A stretch of DNA of 64,000 nucleotides, from assembly GCA_017643215.1 (NCBI GenBank), contig JAEPNV010000013.1, positions 1 through 64,000 on the forward strand, given 5' to 3'. A program made the translations under genes and the position numbers. Numbering within the stretch: the stretch's first letter is position 1; each line of letters starts with the position of its first letter. This DNA is from Roseibium sp. GTDB lineage: Bacteria > Pseudomonadota > Alphaproteobacteria > Rhizobiales > Stappiaceae. The notes under the pieces were generated by a model that made no database searches, was not told the DNA's origin, and worked only from the letters and a program-made list of their open reading frames with translations. This document shows positions 26,688-35,036 of the stretch, piece by piece.

Positions 26688-26693
26688 CGCCGG

Positions 26694-27428
26694 TTACCTC
26701 AGGTTGGCCTGGTTGTCGTAGATCGAGAAATCGACCAGCGTGCCAAGCATTTGCAGATAGGCCACGAGCGCGTCCATTTCGGTGACCTCGCCCGGATTGC
26801 CGTCAAAATCGCGGATCGTTGCCGTCGGCCAGCGCTCCTCGAACTCAAAGGCCGCGTCGGAATCCGGCGTCGCCTGGGCGAGCGCGTCACGGGCTGCCGA
26901 ATTGACTTGCTCTTCGGTGTACGGCACGCCGATCAGCGAGTTGGTCGCCACGTGCTGGGCCACGTCCCGCGTATCCAGGCGGTTGTTGGCCAGGAACGGG
27001 TAACCGGGCATGATGGAGGCTGGCACAAGCGACCGCGGATTGATCAGGTGTTCCACGTGCCAGGCGTCGGAGTATTTGCCGCCGACACGGGCAAGGTCAG
27101 GCCCGGTGCGCTTCGACCCCCACTGGAACGGATGATCGTACATCGATTCAGCCGCCAGCGAGAAATGACCGTAGCGCTCCAGTTCATCACGCATGGGGCG
27201 AATCATTTGCGAATGGCATGTATAGCACCCCTCGCGAACATAGATTTCCCGCCCGGCGAGCTCCAGCGGCGTGTAAGGCCGCATGCCTTCGGTCTTTTCA
27301 ATCGTGCTCTTCAGGTAGAAGAGCGGTGCGATTTCCACGATCCCACCAACCGACACCGCAACGAGGATGCCGATCAGCAGTACAAACGTGTTTTTCTCGA
27401 AGATTTTGTGTTTTGCCCAAACAGACAT
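26694..27428 (-). CDS. ccoO: cbb3 oxidase subunit II, monohaem cytochrome CcoO
   Basis: The 244-aa subunit has an N-terminal anchor ([20 protein letters not shown]), the haem site CYTCHSQ after GREIYVREG, and the CcoO blocks [15 protein letters not shown] and [19 protein letters not shown]. The methionine ligand is in the latter. A GGGAGACAGGA ribosome-binding site precedes the ATG. It is 11 bp downstream of ccoN. Confidence 0.97.
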   Translation of the reverse strand: MSVWAKHKIFEKNTFVLLIGILVAVSVGGIVEIAPLFYLKSTIEKTEGMRPYTPLELAGREIYVREGCYTCHSQMIRPMRDELERYGHFSLAAESMYDHPFQWGSKRTGPDLARVGGKYSDAWHVEHLINPRSLVPASIMPGYPFLANNRLDTRDVAQHVATNSLIGVPYTEEQVNSAARDALAQATPDSDAAFEFEERWPTATIRDFDGNPGEVTEMDALVAYLQMLGTLVDFSIYDNQANLR

Positions 27429-27439
27429 TCCTGTCTCCC

Positions 27440-29095
27440 TTATTCGGCTGCCGCCAGGGAGCCCGACGTCACCGGTTCGGCTTCCTCAGCCTCGCCATGA
27501 CGCACGGTCATCCACAGGTTGTAGGCCATGATCAGGGATCCGATGACGAACAGCGCGCCGCCCAGAGCCCGGATGACATAGAACGGGTACATCGCCTCAA
27601 CGGTTTCGATGAACGAGTACTCCAGGAACCCGAGCGAGTCGTATGCGCGCCACATCAGGCCCTGCATGATCCCGGACACCCACATCGCGGTGATGTAGAG
27701 AACGATGCCGAGCGTGGAGAGCCAGAAGTGCCAGTTCACCAGCTTGAGCGAATAAAGGCCCTTCTTGTTCCACAGCCACGGGATCAGGCAGTACAGAGCG
27801 CCGAAGGAGATGTAGCCGACCCAGCCCAGCGCGCCGGAATGCACGTGGCCGATGGTCCAATCGGTGTAGTGCGACAGCGAGTTCACCGAGCGCAGCGACA
27901 TCAATGGACCTTCAAAGGTCGACATGCCGTAGAACGCGACCGACACGACCATCATCCGCAAGACCGGATCGGTGCGCAGCTTGTCCCAAGCGCCCGACAA
28001 GGTCATCAGACCGTTGATCATGCCGCCCCAGGAGGGCATCCACAGGATGATGGAGAAGGTCGCCCCGAGCGTTGAGGCCCATTGCGGCAGTGCCGTGTAG
28101 TGCAGATGGTGCGGTCCCGCCCAAATGTAGATGAAGATCAGCGCCCAAAAGTGCACGATCGACAGCCGGTAGGAGTAAACGGGGCGGTCGGCGCGCTTTG
28201 GAACGAAGTAGTACATGATGGCGAGGAAGCCGGCGGTCAGGAAGAAGCCCACCGCGTTGTGGCCGTACCACCACTGCACCATGGCGTCCTGGACACCCGA
28301 CCAGACGATGACCGACTGGGTCGAATAGATCGAGACAGGGATCGTCAGGTTGTTGGTGATGTGGAGCATCGCGATGGTGACGATAAACGCGAGATAGAAC
28401 CAGTTCGCGACGTAGATGTGCGGTTCCTTGCGCTTCCAGAGCGTGCCCATGAACAGCAGCAGGTAGGCGACCCAGACGATCGTCAGCCACAGATCGGCGT
28501 ACCATTCCGGTTCGGCGTATTCCTTGCCCTGCGTGGCGCCGAGCAGATAGCCCGTGCCGGCAATCACGATGAACACGTTGTAGCCGATGATCACGAACCA
28601 GGGCAGAAGTCTGCCCGGCATCCGCGCGCGGCTCGTGCGCTGAACGACATACATGGAGGTTGCCAGCAGGACGTTGCCGCCAAACGCAAAAATCACCGCC
28701 GAGGTGTGCAGCGGCCGCAAGCGTCCGAAATTGGTCCAGGGCAGGTCGAAGTTGAGTGCCGGCCAGGCCAGTTGACTGGCGATGATCAATCCGACGAGGA
28801 AACCGGCGATCCCCCAGAACATCGCCGCGACCGCGCCGAATTTCACGGGGCCCATGTTGTAATTGGGCTTGCCGCCAATTTCCTGCGGAATCGCGATGCC
28901 GCCATCGTTGAAGTAATTCTTGAAGATGACAAACGCGCTGACGGCGGCGATCAGCGCCCCCAACCCCGCGTGGAAAGCCATCACCTGGTCGAATGTTTTG
29001 CCTGCCACGATCAGGCAGGCGAATGCCAACACGATGAGGAAAAAGGCGAAAAAGCCCTCCTCAAGTGAGATCATTCTGGCCTTGGTCTGTGCCAT
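27440..29095 (-). CDS. ccoN: cbb3 oxidase catalytic subunit I CcoN
   Basis: The 551-aa subunit carries about 12 membrane helices and the haem b / b3-CuB centre of the high-affinity oxygen reductase. Recognisable blocks are [46 protein letters not shown] and the helix [20 protein letters not shown], with the histidine ligands in place. It heads ccoNOQP. A perfect FixK/FNR palindrome 79 bp before the start predicts induction under low oxygen. ATG 29095 is used; 29074 is an alternative. Confidence 0.98.
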   Translation of the reverse strand: MAQTKARMISLEEGFFAFFLIVLAFACLIVAGKTFDQVMAFHAGLGALIAAVSAFVIFKNYFNDGGIAIPQEIGGKPNYNMGPVKFGAVAAMFWGIAGFLVGLIIASQLAWPALNFDLPWTNFGRLRPLHTSAVIFAFGGNVLLATSMYVVQRTSRARMPGRLLPWFVIIGYNVFIVIAGTGYLLGATQGKEYAEPEWYADLWLTIVWVAYLLLFMGTLWKRKEPHIYVANWFYLAFIVTIAMLHITNNLTIPVSIYSTQSVIVWSGVQDAMVQWWYGHNAVGFFLTAGFLAIMYYFVPKRADRPVYSYRLSIVHFWALIFIYIWAGPHHLHYTALPQWASTLGATFSIILWMPSWGGMINGLMTLSGAWDKLRTDPVLRMMVVSVAFYGMSTFEGPLMSLRSVNSLSHYTDWTIGHVHSGALGWVGYISFGALYCLIPWLWNKKGLYSLKLVNWHFWLSTLGIVLYITAMWVSGIMQGLMWRAYDSLGFLEYSFIETVEAMYPFYVIRALGGALFVIGSLIMAYNLWMTVRHGEAEEAEPVTSGSLAAAE

Positions 29096-29173
29096 TCTAG
29101 CGCCCCAGTCTTAAATATCGTTACAAGGTGCCACGATAGCTGGGAGGAAGAGCACGGCGCCCAAATCGGTGCG

Positions 29174-29187
29174 TTGATCCAAATCAA
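29174..29187. promoter_or_regulatory. FixK/FNR box of the ccoNOQP operon
   Basis: TTGATCCAAATCAA is a perfect TTGAT-N4-ATCAA palindrome centred 85 bp before the ccoN ATG. From -41.5 it would give a start near 29139. The FixK gene two loci away is the expected binder. Confidence 0.85.
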
Positions 29188-29342
29188 CGAATGGCCAAAG
29201 GTCGGACCCGGCGCCGGGGATAGACCCGCCACTTCTTTCAAAGTTTTTGAAAAAGCAATCGCCGCACGACTTGCCGGCACGGTGGCCGGCCACGGTGTTT
29301 GTCCCCGATCGCCGTCGGTGACGTGTTTCACGCATTCGCGGA

Positions 29343-30059
29343 TCAGTCGGTGATTCCGGGCAAATCCAGATGACGTGGTGCGGTAAATGGTGCGCCTTCG
29401 ATGTGTTCCAAACGGCAGGCTCGCACGACCGCAGGCCGGTCTTCCAATGCGCCCATCATCGACCGGAGTTCGCTGTATGGGGCGATTTTCAGCTGGAATC
29501 CGTCCGGATAAAGCTGCGCCCAGCGCGCGCAAGCCGCGATGTAAAAGTCAATGACGGTCGGATCTGCCGCAAGCAAATAAGGCCCAGGGGATGCGGAGTA
29601 TTCCCGCTCCAACATCGAAAAGTGCTGTTCAATCCGCACCCGCAGGGCCCGGATGAAGGCCGGCCGGCAGTCCGGGCGCGGCATATACCGATCCGGTTTG
29701 AAAGATGCGCGAAGGTCGGCATGGAGCGTGTTGGAGGTGAAGAAAAGCCACTTCAAGAAGCGTCCGCGCGACGGGCTGGCCGGATCCGGCCCGAGCTGCC
29801 CGGACCGGTCAACCAGATGAAGAAGGATTGCACCTGTTTCAAAGACCGGCGCATCCTGCCGGGGATCAACCAGAACCGGAAGCAGGCCTTGCGGGTTCAT
29901 TTGAAGGTAGGCCGGTGCATCGTGCTCACGTTTCGCCCGGTCCACGGCAACAAATTCATAGGCAAGGTTCAATTCCTCAAGCGCGAGGCGAACAACCAGA
30001 TTTGCGCTGTCCGGCGATCCAAAAAGCCGAAGCGGTGTTTGTCGGCAAGTCATCGACAT
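29343..30059 (-). CDS. Glutathione S-transferase family protein
   Basis: The 238-aa protein has a thioredoxin-like N-terminal domain (LRLFGSPDSANLVVRLALEE, MNPQGLLPVLVDP, FETGAILLHLVDR) and an all-helical C-terminal domain (LLAADPTVIDFYIAACARW). The glutathione-site block PVFETGAI is present. The substrate is unknown. GAGGAAA lies just before the ATG. It is divergent from hemN and shares the intergenic FixK-type box. Confidence 0.85.
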   Translation of the reverse strand: MSMTCRQTPLRLFGSPDSANLVVRLALEELNLAYEFVAVDRAKREHDAPAYLQMNPQGLLPVLVDPRQDAPVFETGAILLHLVDRSGQLGPDPASPSRGRFLKWLFFTSNTLHADLRASFKPDRYMPRPDCRPAFIRALRVRIEQHFSMLEREYSASPGPYLLAADPTVIDFYIAACARWAQLYPDGFQLKIAPYSELRSMMGALEDRPAVVRACRLEHIEGAPFTAPRHLDLPGITD

Positions 30060-30098
30060 GTTTCCTCACGATTGCCAACCAATGGCGCGACCCGAGGA

Positions 30099-30112
30099 TT
30101 GAGCAATATCAA
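30099..30112. promoter_or_regulatory. FixK/FNR box between GST gene and hemN
   Basis: TTGAGCAATATCAA matches 9 of 10 defined positions of the palindrome. Its centre lies 41.5 bp before the A of the hemN ATG at 30147. Confidence 0.75.
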
Positions 30113-30146
30113 GGCGAGCTGAGGCGATGGCGGTAAAGCTTCGGGT

Positions 30147-31523
30147 ATGATGAACCAAAATCTTGCCTATGCTATGCGGACCGTGCCGCGATACACAAGC
30201 TATCCGACGACCCCACATTTTCATGATGCGATTGATGCGTCGACCTATGCGGGCTGGCTGGGTGGTCTTGGACCCACCGACACCCTGTCGCTTTATCTGC
30301 ACGTCCCCTTCTGCCGGGAAATCTGCCATTATTGCGGATGCCACACGAAGGCGACGCGCAAGGAAGAACCTCTTCGCGCCTACGCCAAGACACTGGGACA
30401 GGAAATCGAACTGGTTGCCGGTTATCTAACTGACGCAGGACCGGTTCGGCACATCCACTGGGGCGGCGGTACGCCAAGCCTTCTTCCGGAGCAATCGCTT
30501 TTGGATCTCGCCGGCCTGATGCGGGTTCTTCTGCGGTTTGACCCGGACCTTGAACATGCCATTGAACTCGATCCTCGCAGTGTCACGGCCTCTTTGGCGC
30601 ATACCCTTGTCGATATCGGCGTGAACCGCGCAAGCCTGGGCGTTCAGGACTTTGATCCGAAGGTGCAAGTGGCAATCGGCCGGGTGCAACCCTACGACGT
30701 CGTTCGTGCCGCGACGGATGACCTCAGGAATGCCGGCCTGACCGCGCTCAACTTTGACCTCATGTACGGATTGCCGGAACAAACCACGGCAGCCCTCCTC
30801 GACACTGTGGCCAAAACGGTGGCGCTCCGTCCTTCGCGGATCGCGCTTTTCGGATATGCCCATGTGCCCTGGATGCGCAAACACCAACGGCTGATCGATG
30901 AAAGCCGGCTGCCATCGGCGTCGGAGCGGTTGGCGATGGCCGATGCGGCCCGGGAGGCGCTGATTGGCGCTGGATATGTGACGGTCGGCCTTGACCATTT
31001 CGCCCTGCCCGGCGATTCCATGGCCCGCGCGCTGAATGACGGCAGCCTGAAGCGGAACTTCCAGGGCTACACGACCGATCAGGGCGACCAGCTAGTTGGC
31101 CTCGGGGTATCGTCCATCGGGCGCCTGAGCCAAGGCTATATCCAGAACATTTCAGATGTAGGCCATTGGCGGCGCGCCATCGAAGCCGGCCGGTTGCCGG
31201 TGGCAAAGGGGCTTGCCCTGTCGACAGACGACCTGTTGCGTGGGCGGATCATCGAGCAACTGATGACCGACTACCGGTGCGATCTGGCGGCGACCTGCCA
31301 GATGTTCAATCTGTCCCCGTCGGTGCTTGAAACGTCCATTAATACGCTTGCCGAACTGGCGGGTGACGGTCTCGTGGCCATTGAAAACGGCGCCCCGGAC
31401 CGGCTCGTGGTGTCAGTGACTGAACCAGGCCGGCCGTATGTGCGCCTTGCCGCGGCCGCCTTTGATGCCTATCTGGCCGGCGGAAATGCGGCGTCGAATG
31501 CCCGCCATTCGGTCGCGGTCTGA
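30147..31523 (+). CDS. hemN: Oxygen-independent coproporphyrinogen III dehydrogenase
   Basis: The 458-aa radical-SAM enzyme converts coproporphyrinogen III to protoporphyrinogen IX without oxygen. The N-terminal VPRYTSYPTTPHF block is typical of true HemN, and the cluster motif is CREICHYCGC. Later blocks are HIHWGGGTPSLL, NRASLGVQDFD, NFDLMYGLPEQT and DHFALPGDSMA. Together with hemA it secures haem for the cbb3 oxidase under low oxygen. No convincing ribosome-binding site precedes the ATG pair at 30147/30150. Confidence 0.95.
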   Translation: MMNQNLAYAMRTVPRYTSYPTTPHFHDAIDASTYAGWLGGLGPTDTLSLYLHVPFCREICHYCGCHTKATRKEEPLRAYAKTLGQEIELVAGYLTDAGPVRHIHWGGGTPSLLPEQSLLDLAGLMRVLLRFDPDLEHAIELDPRSVTASLAHTLVDIGVNRASLGVQDFDPKVQVAIGRVQPYDVVRAATDDLRNAGLTALNFDLMYGLPEQTTAALLDTVAKTVALRPSRIALFGYAHVPWMRKHQRLIDESRLPSASERLAMADAAREALIGAGYVTVGLDHFALPGDSMARALNDGSLKRNFQGYTTDQGDQLVGLGVSSIGRLSQGYIQNISDVGHWRRAIEAGRLPVAKGLALSTDDLLRGRIIEQLMTDYRCDLAATCQMFNLSPSVLETSINTLAELAGDGLVAIENGAPDRLVVSVTEPGRPYVRLAAAAFDAYLAGGNAASNARHSVAV

Positions 31524-31557
31524 CGTCGCTGTTTTTCCTGGGATTTGCCGATGCGAC

Positions 31558-31586
31558 AAAAAAAACGGCCGGCGTGGCGCCGGCCG
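31558..31586 (-). terminator. Rho-independent terminator of fixK
   Basis: On the minus strand a 9-bp stem (CGGCCGGCG / CGCCGGCCG, 3-nt loop) is followed by eight U residues. It lies 54 bp after the fixK stop, between the convergent hemN and fixK genes. Confidence 0.85.
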
Positions 31587-31639
31587 AAGTCAGTTGGGGA
31601 GGAACTTTAATCTAAACATGTCGCTCTTGATGCCGGGCG

Positions 31640-32359
31640 TCAGTGAATTCCCGTCATCCGGCACAGACCGCAAACCTTGTTGAGGTGGATCTTGTCCGAT
31701 CGATCAATACGGATGATGCCCCGTTTCTTGAGATCGGAGACAACCCGGCTGACGGTTTCGATCGTCAACCCGAGGTAATCGGCGATTTCCTGGCGCGTCA
31801 TGTGAAGTTGAAGGTCGAAACCGTCATTGTCGGCGTCTTCGGGCCCAGCGCATCCAAGGCCACCGCGGTCGGGCACCAGATACATCAAAAAGCTTGCCAC
31901 CCGCTCGACAGCCGATTTACGGCCCAAGAGCACCGCGTGCTCGTGCAGGACTTTCATCTGATTGGTCAAGCACCGGGTCAACTTGCGCTGAATTTCGGCC
32001 GACGCCTCCACTTTGCGAAGATCAATTTCGTGAACGCTCGTCGACGTCAGTGTCTCGGCGGTACAATCGTATTCGTCGATCGCCGAAAGACCAAAGATGT
32101 CGCCGGGCCGAAGAACCTCAACCACCTGCCGGCGCCCGTCAGGCAGCAGCTTGAACAGCATGATCGTACCGGTGGCAAGTTCGTAAAGCCGTTTTGCCGG
32201 ATCGCCTTCATAGTAAATGACGTCATGGGCATCGTAGTTCGTCGTCTTTGCGCCGAAATCCACAAATGTTTCGTTTTCTTTTTCTTTAATTGAAAGCGGG
32301 CGGGCCAGAATTCCACGGCCGCCAAACTGTCCTTGCGTATCGTGTTCAAGGTAAGCCAC
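31640..32359 (-). CDS. fixK: FixK-type Crp/Fnr family transcriptional activator
   Basis: The 239-aa protein has a cyclic-nucleotide-type beta-barrel (VIYYEGDPAKRLYELATGTI, RPGDIFGLSAID) and a C-terminal winged helix with the recognition segment TRQEIADYLGLTIETVSRVV, whose E--SR pattern reads TTGAT half-sites. The N-terminal cysteine cluster of FNR is absent, so it should not sense oxygen through an Fe-S cluster, which fits FixK under FixLJ control. Two cysteines at the extreme C-terminus (CGLCR) are unusual. GTG is the start, preceded by AGGAGG. FixK-type boxes lie before ccoN, ccoG, hemA and hemN. Confidence 0.9.
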   Translation of the reverse strand: MAYLEHDTQGQFGGRGILARPLSIKEKENETFVDFGAKTTNYDAHDVIYYEGDPAKRLYELATGTIMLFKLLPDGRRQVVEVLRPGDIFGLSAIDEYDCTAETLTSTSVHEIDLRKVEASAEIQRKLTRCLTNQMKVLHEHAVLLGRKSAVERVASFLMYLVPDRGGLGCAGPEDADNDGFDLQLHMTRQEIADYLGLTIETVSRVVSDLKKRGIIRIDRSDKIHLNKVCGLCRMTGIH

Positions 32360-32524
32360 GTTCCCCTCCTAGGCCACCGGCGTCCCGCTCTTCCAGCGGA
32401 ACTGCCCCTGCAAAGGCCCAAAATGGACATACCCCGATCAAACGCCCACATTGACACCGAACCAGCGGTCTCAACTGAGGTATGCGGTTTGCCGACCCGT
32501 CCGACGGCAACCATCCTTTGTATG

Positions 32525-32534
32525 AATAACCGTA
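32525..32534 (-). promoter_or_regulatory. Shared 10-mer upstream of fixK, candidate FixJ site
   Basis: TACGGTTATT (minus strand) lies about 170 bp before fixK. The same 10-mer in the same orientation occurs upstream of the single-domain receiver gene. FixJ binding is inferred from context only. Confidence 0.35.
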
Positions 32535-32580
32535 ACTGTCGGAATGAAATCGAAAAATTCGGTCGAATGCGTAAGGTCTA

Positions 32581-32973
32581 CTACATAGTTCCAACGGGGA
32601 ATACGCGCCCTTGATCCGACACGGACAGAAGAGGGGAGATATGCTCCGTTAGCGCAGGGAGCGAAAGCGGCTTTCTGAGCAGAATCGGTTTTGGCGAGCC
32701 GCGAAGACATCGTTCGACCACGGCTTTGGGTTTGCCGGAAATCACCACAATCTTTGGTGGCGCGGAGAGCAACGTTAACCAGTTGATGACAACGTGGCCT
32801 GCAATGCCCGGCAGGCCCAAATCGACGACGACCGTGTCGTCCCGGTCCGGTGGGCCGGCGCTGAAAAAATCCTCTCCATCGGAATAGCAATACACCGTGT
32901 GACCCATTTCCCTGAGGCAAAGGGCCAAAGCGTCGCATACGGCGAAATCATCTTCAATGATATGGACAACCAA
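32581..32973 (-). CDS. Single-domain receiver protein in the fix cluster
   Basis: The 130-aa protein is a FixJ-like receiver without an output domain: acidic pair in VHIIEDDFAVCDALAL, phosphoacceptor Asp51 in VVVDLGLPGIAGH, Ser in VVISGKP and Lys in LLRKPLSL. All phosphorylation residues are present, so it could take phosphate from FixL and act as a sink or competitor, or signal by protein contact (inference). It lies between fixK and fixJ on the same strand, with its own 170-bp upstream gap. Confidence 0.85.
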   Translation of the reverse strand: MVVHIIEDDFAVCDALALCLREMGHTVYCYSDGEDFFSAGPPDRDDTVVVDLGLPGIAGHVVINWLTLLSAPPKIVVISGKPKAVVERCLRGSPKPILLRKPLSLPALTEHISPLLSVSDQGRVFPVGTM

Positions 32974-33057
32974 GGTTTTGTATTCCGACAGTGCACATCC
33001 GACTGGATATAAGTTACCGGAAAAGGCCTTTCTGCGATGTACGCACTAACACTGCAA

Positions 33058-33067
33058 AATAACCGTA
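33058..33067 (-). promoter_or_regulatory. Shared 10-mer upstream of the receiver gene, candidate FixJ site
   Basis: TACGGTTATT on the minus strand lies 85-94 bp before the receiver gene, between it and fixJ. It is the second copy of the motif found before fixK. Confidence 0.35.
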
Positions 33068-33143
33068 GGCTTAACAGTTAAAAGCGGGCGGCGGGACGTC
33101 CTTGTCAACGCCTCCGGCGCTCCGACCTTCAGATATGGCCTTG

Positions 33144-33755
33144 TCAGGCGTGTCCGAGAACGATGCGAACAAGTTCGGCGGCATTTCGCGCGCCCAGCTT
33201 TTCCATAATGCGCGCCCGGTGGACCTCCACGGTGCGCGGGCTGATGCCCAGGATCCGTCCTGCTTCCTTGTTCGACGAACCACCGGTGATCTCGTTGAGA
33301 ACCTCACGCTCACGGCGGGTCAGCAAGTCGGCGCCGGAGAAGTCCGACGGTCCGCCGGCTTCCGACCGTTGCCGCATGGCGTTAATACCGTCATTGATCC
33401 TCTCGATCACCGTGTCTGCGTTAAAGGGCTTTTCGATGAAATCGAACGCGCCGTTGCGGATCGCTTCCACGGCCATGGGGATGTCACCCTGGCCCGAGAT
33501 AATGAAGATCGGCGCGGGATAGTCGTCCGCGTTGAGTGCCTTCAATATCTCTATGCCTGAGCGACCTGGCATATGGACGTCGAGCAACACGCATGCCGGT
33601 TGAGTTTTGCTCGCCGATTGGACAAAGGCATCGCCATCGGAAAACGTCTCAACCGTGAACCCCTCGGTTTCGAAAACCACGGACAGCGCGTCCCGAACCG
33701 CCGGATCATCGTCGACGATATAGATCGCCTGTTCTTCTCCCGACAACGACTCCAT
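33144..33755 (-). CDS. fixJ: Response regulator FixJ
   Basis: The 203-aa protein has an N-terminal receiver (IYIVDDDPAVRDALSVVF, phosphoacceptor near Asp59 in CVLLDVHMPGRSG, Lys in FIEKPF) and a LuxR-type C-terminal helix-turn-helix (LTRREREVLNEITGGSSNKE, GISPRTVEVHRARIMEKLGA). When phosphorylated by FixL at low oxygen it activates fixK. The second ATG is chosen because AGGAG lies 6 bases before it. It follows fixL with a 58-bp gap. Confidence 0.93.
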   Translation of the reverse strand: MESLSGEEQAIYIVDDDPAVRDALSVVFETEGFTVETFSDGDAFVQSASKTQPACVLLDVHMPGRSGIEILKALNADDYPAPIFIISGQGDIPMAVEAIRNGAFDFIEKPFNADTVIERINDGINAMRQRSEAGGPSDFSGADLLTRREREVLNEITGGSSNKEAGRILGISPRTVEVHRARIMEKLGARNAAELVRIVLGHA

Positions 33756-33813
33756 CCCCATCTCCTGTTCTTCCGTGGTTTATCCTGTGGTGTTTGATCG
33801 CCGCGCCAGATGT

Positions 33814-34962
33814 TTAGGCCGGCGCGGACCGCGCCTCCACGGGCAGACGCAGGACAAAGACCGCTCCCATATCCGCCGGTCCCTGTTCAAGCTGCAGGTC
33901 GCCGCCATGGTTTTGAGCAATGGACCGCGAGATGGCGAGACCCAGACCAAGGCCCTTGCGTTTCTGGCCCGAAAACGCGCGAAACAGTTCCGGACGCAAT
34001 GCCGGCGGCACCCCTGGACCGGTGTCGCAAATCCGAAACTCAAGAAATTCCCCGGCGTCGGAGACCTCAAGTGTTATCCGCTTCTGCTCCGCGTTGCTGA
34101 CAGCTTCGCGCGCGTTGCGCAGCAAATTAACCAGCACTTGCCGGATTTGCACCGGATCCGCCGATAGCTTATGTAGGTCCGGCTGAACGACAAGCTCAAA
34201 CAGAGCCTCATCGTGACCAGCGCCAAGCTGGACCAGCTTGATGCAATCCGCGGCGAATTCGCCGGCGTCGAATTCTTCCCGTTCCGGGTCTTTCTTTTCC
34301 ACCAACTGGCGCATCCGCTGGATGATTTCGCCGGCCCGCTCGGCCTCGCTCGCCGCCTTAGAGATTACGTTTTCGATCGCCGGGTCGATATCAATGGCAG
34401 CGACTTTGCGTGCAACCGTTTGAAGATAAAGCAAGAGCGCCGTCAAAGGCTGATTGAGCTCGTGGGCGATGGCAGCGCCCATTTCGTCCATTGCGCTGAT
34501 CCGTGTCATATGGACGAGTTGCGCCTGGGCCTCGGCGAGTTTGGTTTCAACCGACCGCCGAGGACGCAGATCACGCAAGATCCCAATAAATTGACGGCCC
34601 TCCGGCGTCGATGCCTCGCCCACCGAAAGCTCGATCGGAAACTCTGTTCCATCTTTGTGGCGGCCGCGGACTTCCCTGCCGATACCGATGATCCGTTTTT
34701 CACCGGTGTCCAAATAATGTTTCACATACGCATCATGCTCCGCCGCATAATCGGCCGGCATGATCTTGTGAACATTTCCACCAAGCAGTTCACTGGCCGA
34801 ATATCCGAAAAGCTTTTCGCAGGCCTTGTTGAACGCAAGAACCTGAGCGCGTTCGTTGATCACGACGATCCCATCAGCCGCGGTATCAAGCACACTGGCA
34901 AAACGCGCATCGGAGACCGTCGACGCGTATTCGCCGTGTTCGGCTCCACCGTTATGATCCAT
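33814..34962 (-). CDS. fixL: Oxygen-sensing haem histidine kinase FixL
   Basis: The 382-aa kinase has a PAS domain that matches haem-binding FixL: the proximal histidine in AAEHDAYVKHY (about His76) and the distal-side arginine in IIGIGREV (about Arg96), then RHKDGTEFPIELSVGEA. The kinase core has the H-box GAAIAHELNQPLTALLLYLQ (about His167), NLLRNAREAV and GLGLGLAISRSI. There are no membrane helices, so it is a soluble FixL like that of Bradyrhizobium. Oxygen on the haem turns the kinase off. A GTG at 34992 would add 10 residues. Confidence 0.93.
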   Translation of the reverse strand: MDHNGGAEHGEYASTVSDARFASVLDTAADGIVVINERAQVLAFNKACEKLFGYSASELLGGNVHKIMPADYAAEHDAYVKHYLDTGEKRIIGIGREVRGRHKDGTEFPIELSVGEASTPEGRQFIGILRDLRPRRSVETKLAEAQAQLVHMTRISAMDEMGAAIAHELNQPLTALLLYLQTVARKVAAIDIDPAIENVISKAASEAERAGEIIQRMRQLVEKKDPEREEFDAGEFAADCIKLVQLGAGHDEALFELVVQPDLHKLSADPVQIRQVLVNLLRNAREAVSNAEQKRITLEVSDAGEFLEFRICDTGPGVPPALRPELFRAFSGQKRKGLGLGLAISRSIAQNHGGDLQLEQGPADMGAVFVLRLPVEARSAPA

Positions 34963-35036
34963 TTGCTGACCCGCGCGAAAAGCTATGATCACCCGGTTTA
35001 AGGGTATTCACTTAGATCGGCAAGTAGACCAACGTG

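Noticed and set aside
32360-32640. Published FixJ consensus site before fixK
   Set aside because: I could not align a known FixJ box with confidence; only the shared 10-mer was kept as a candidate.
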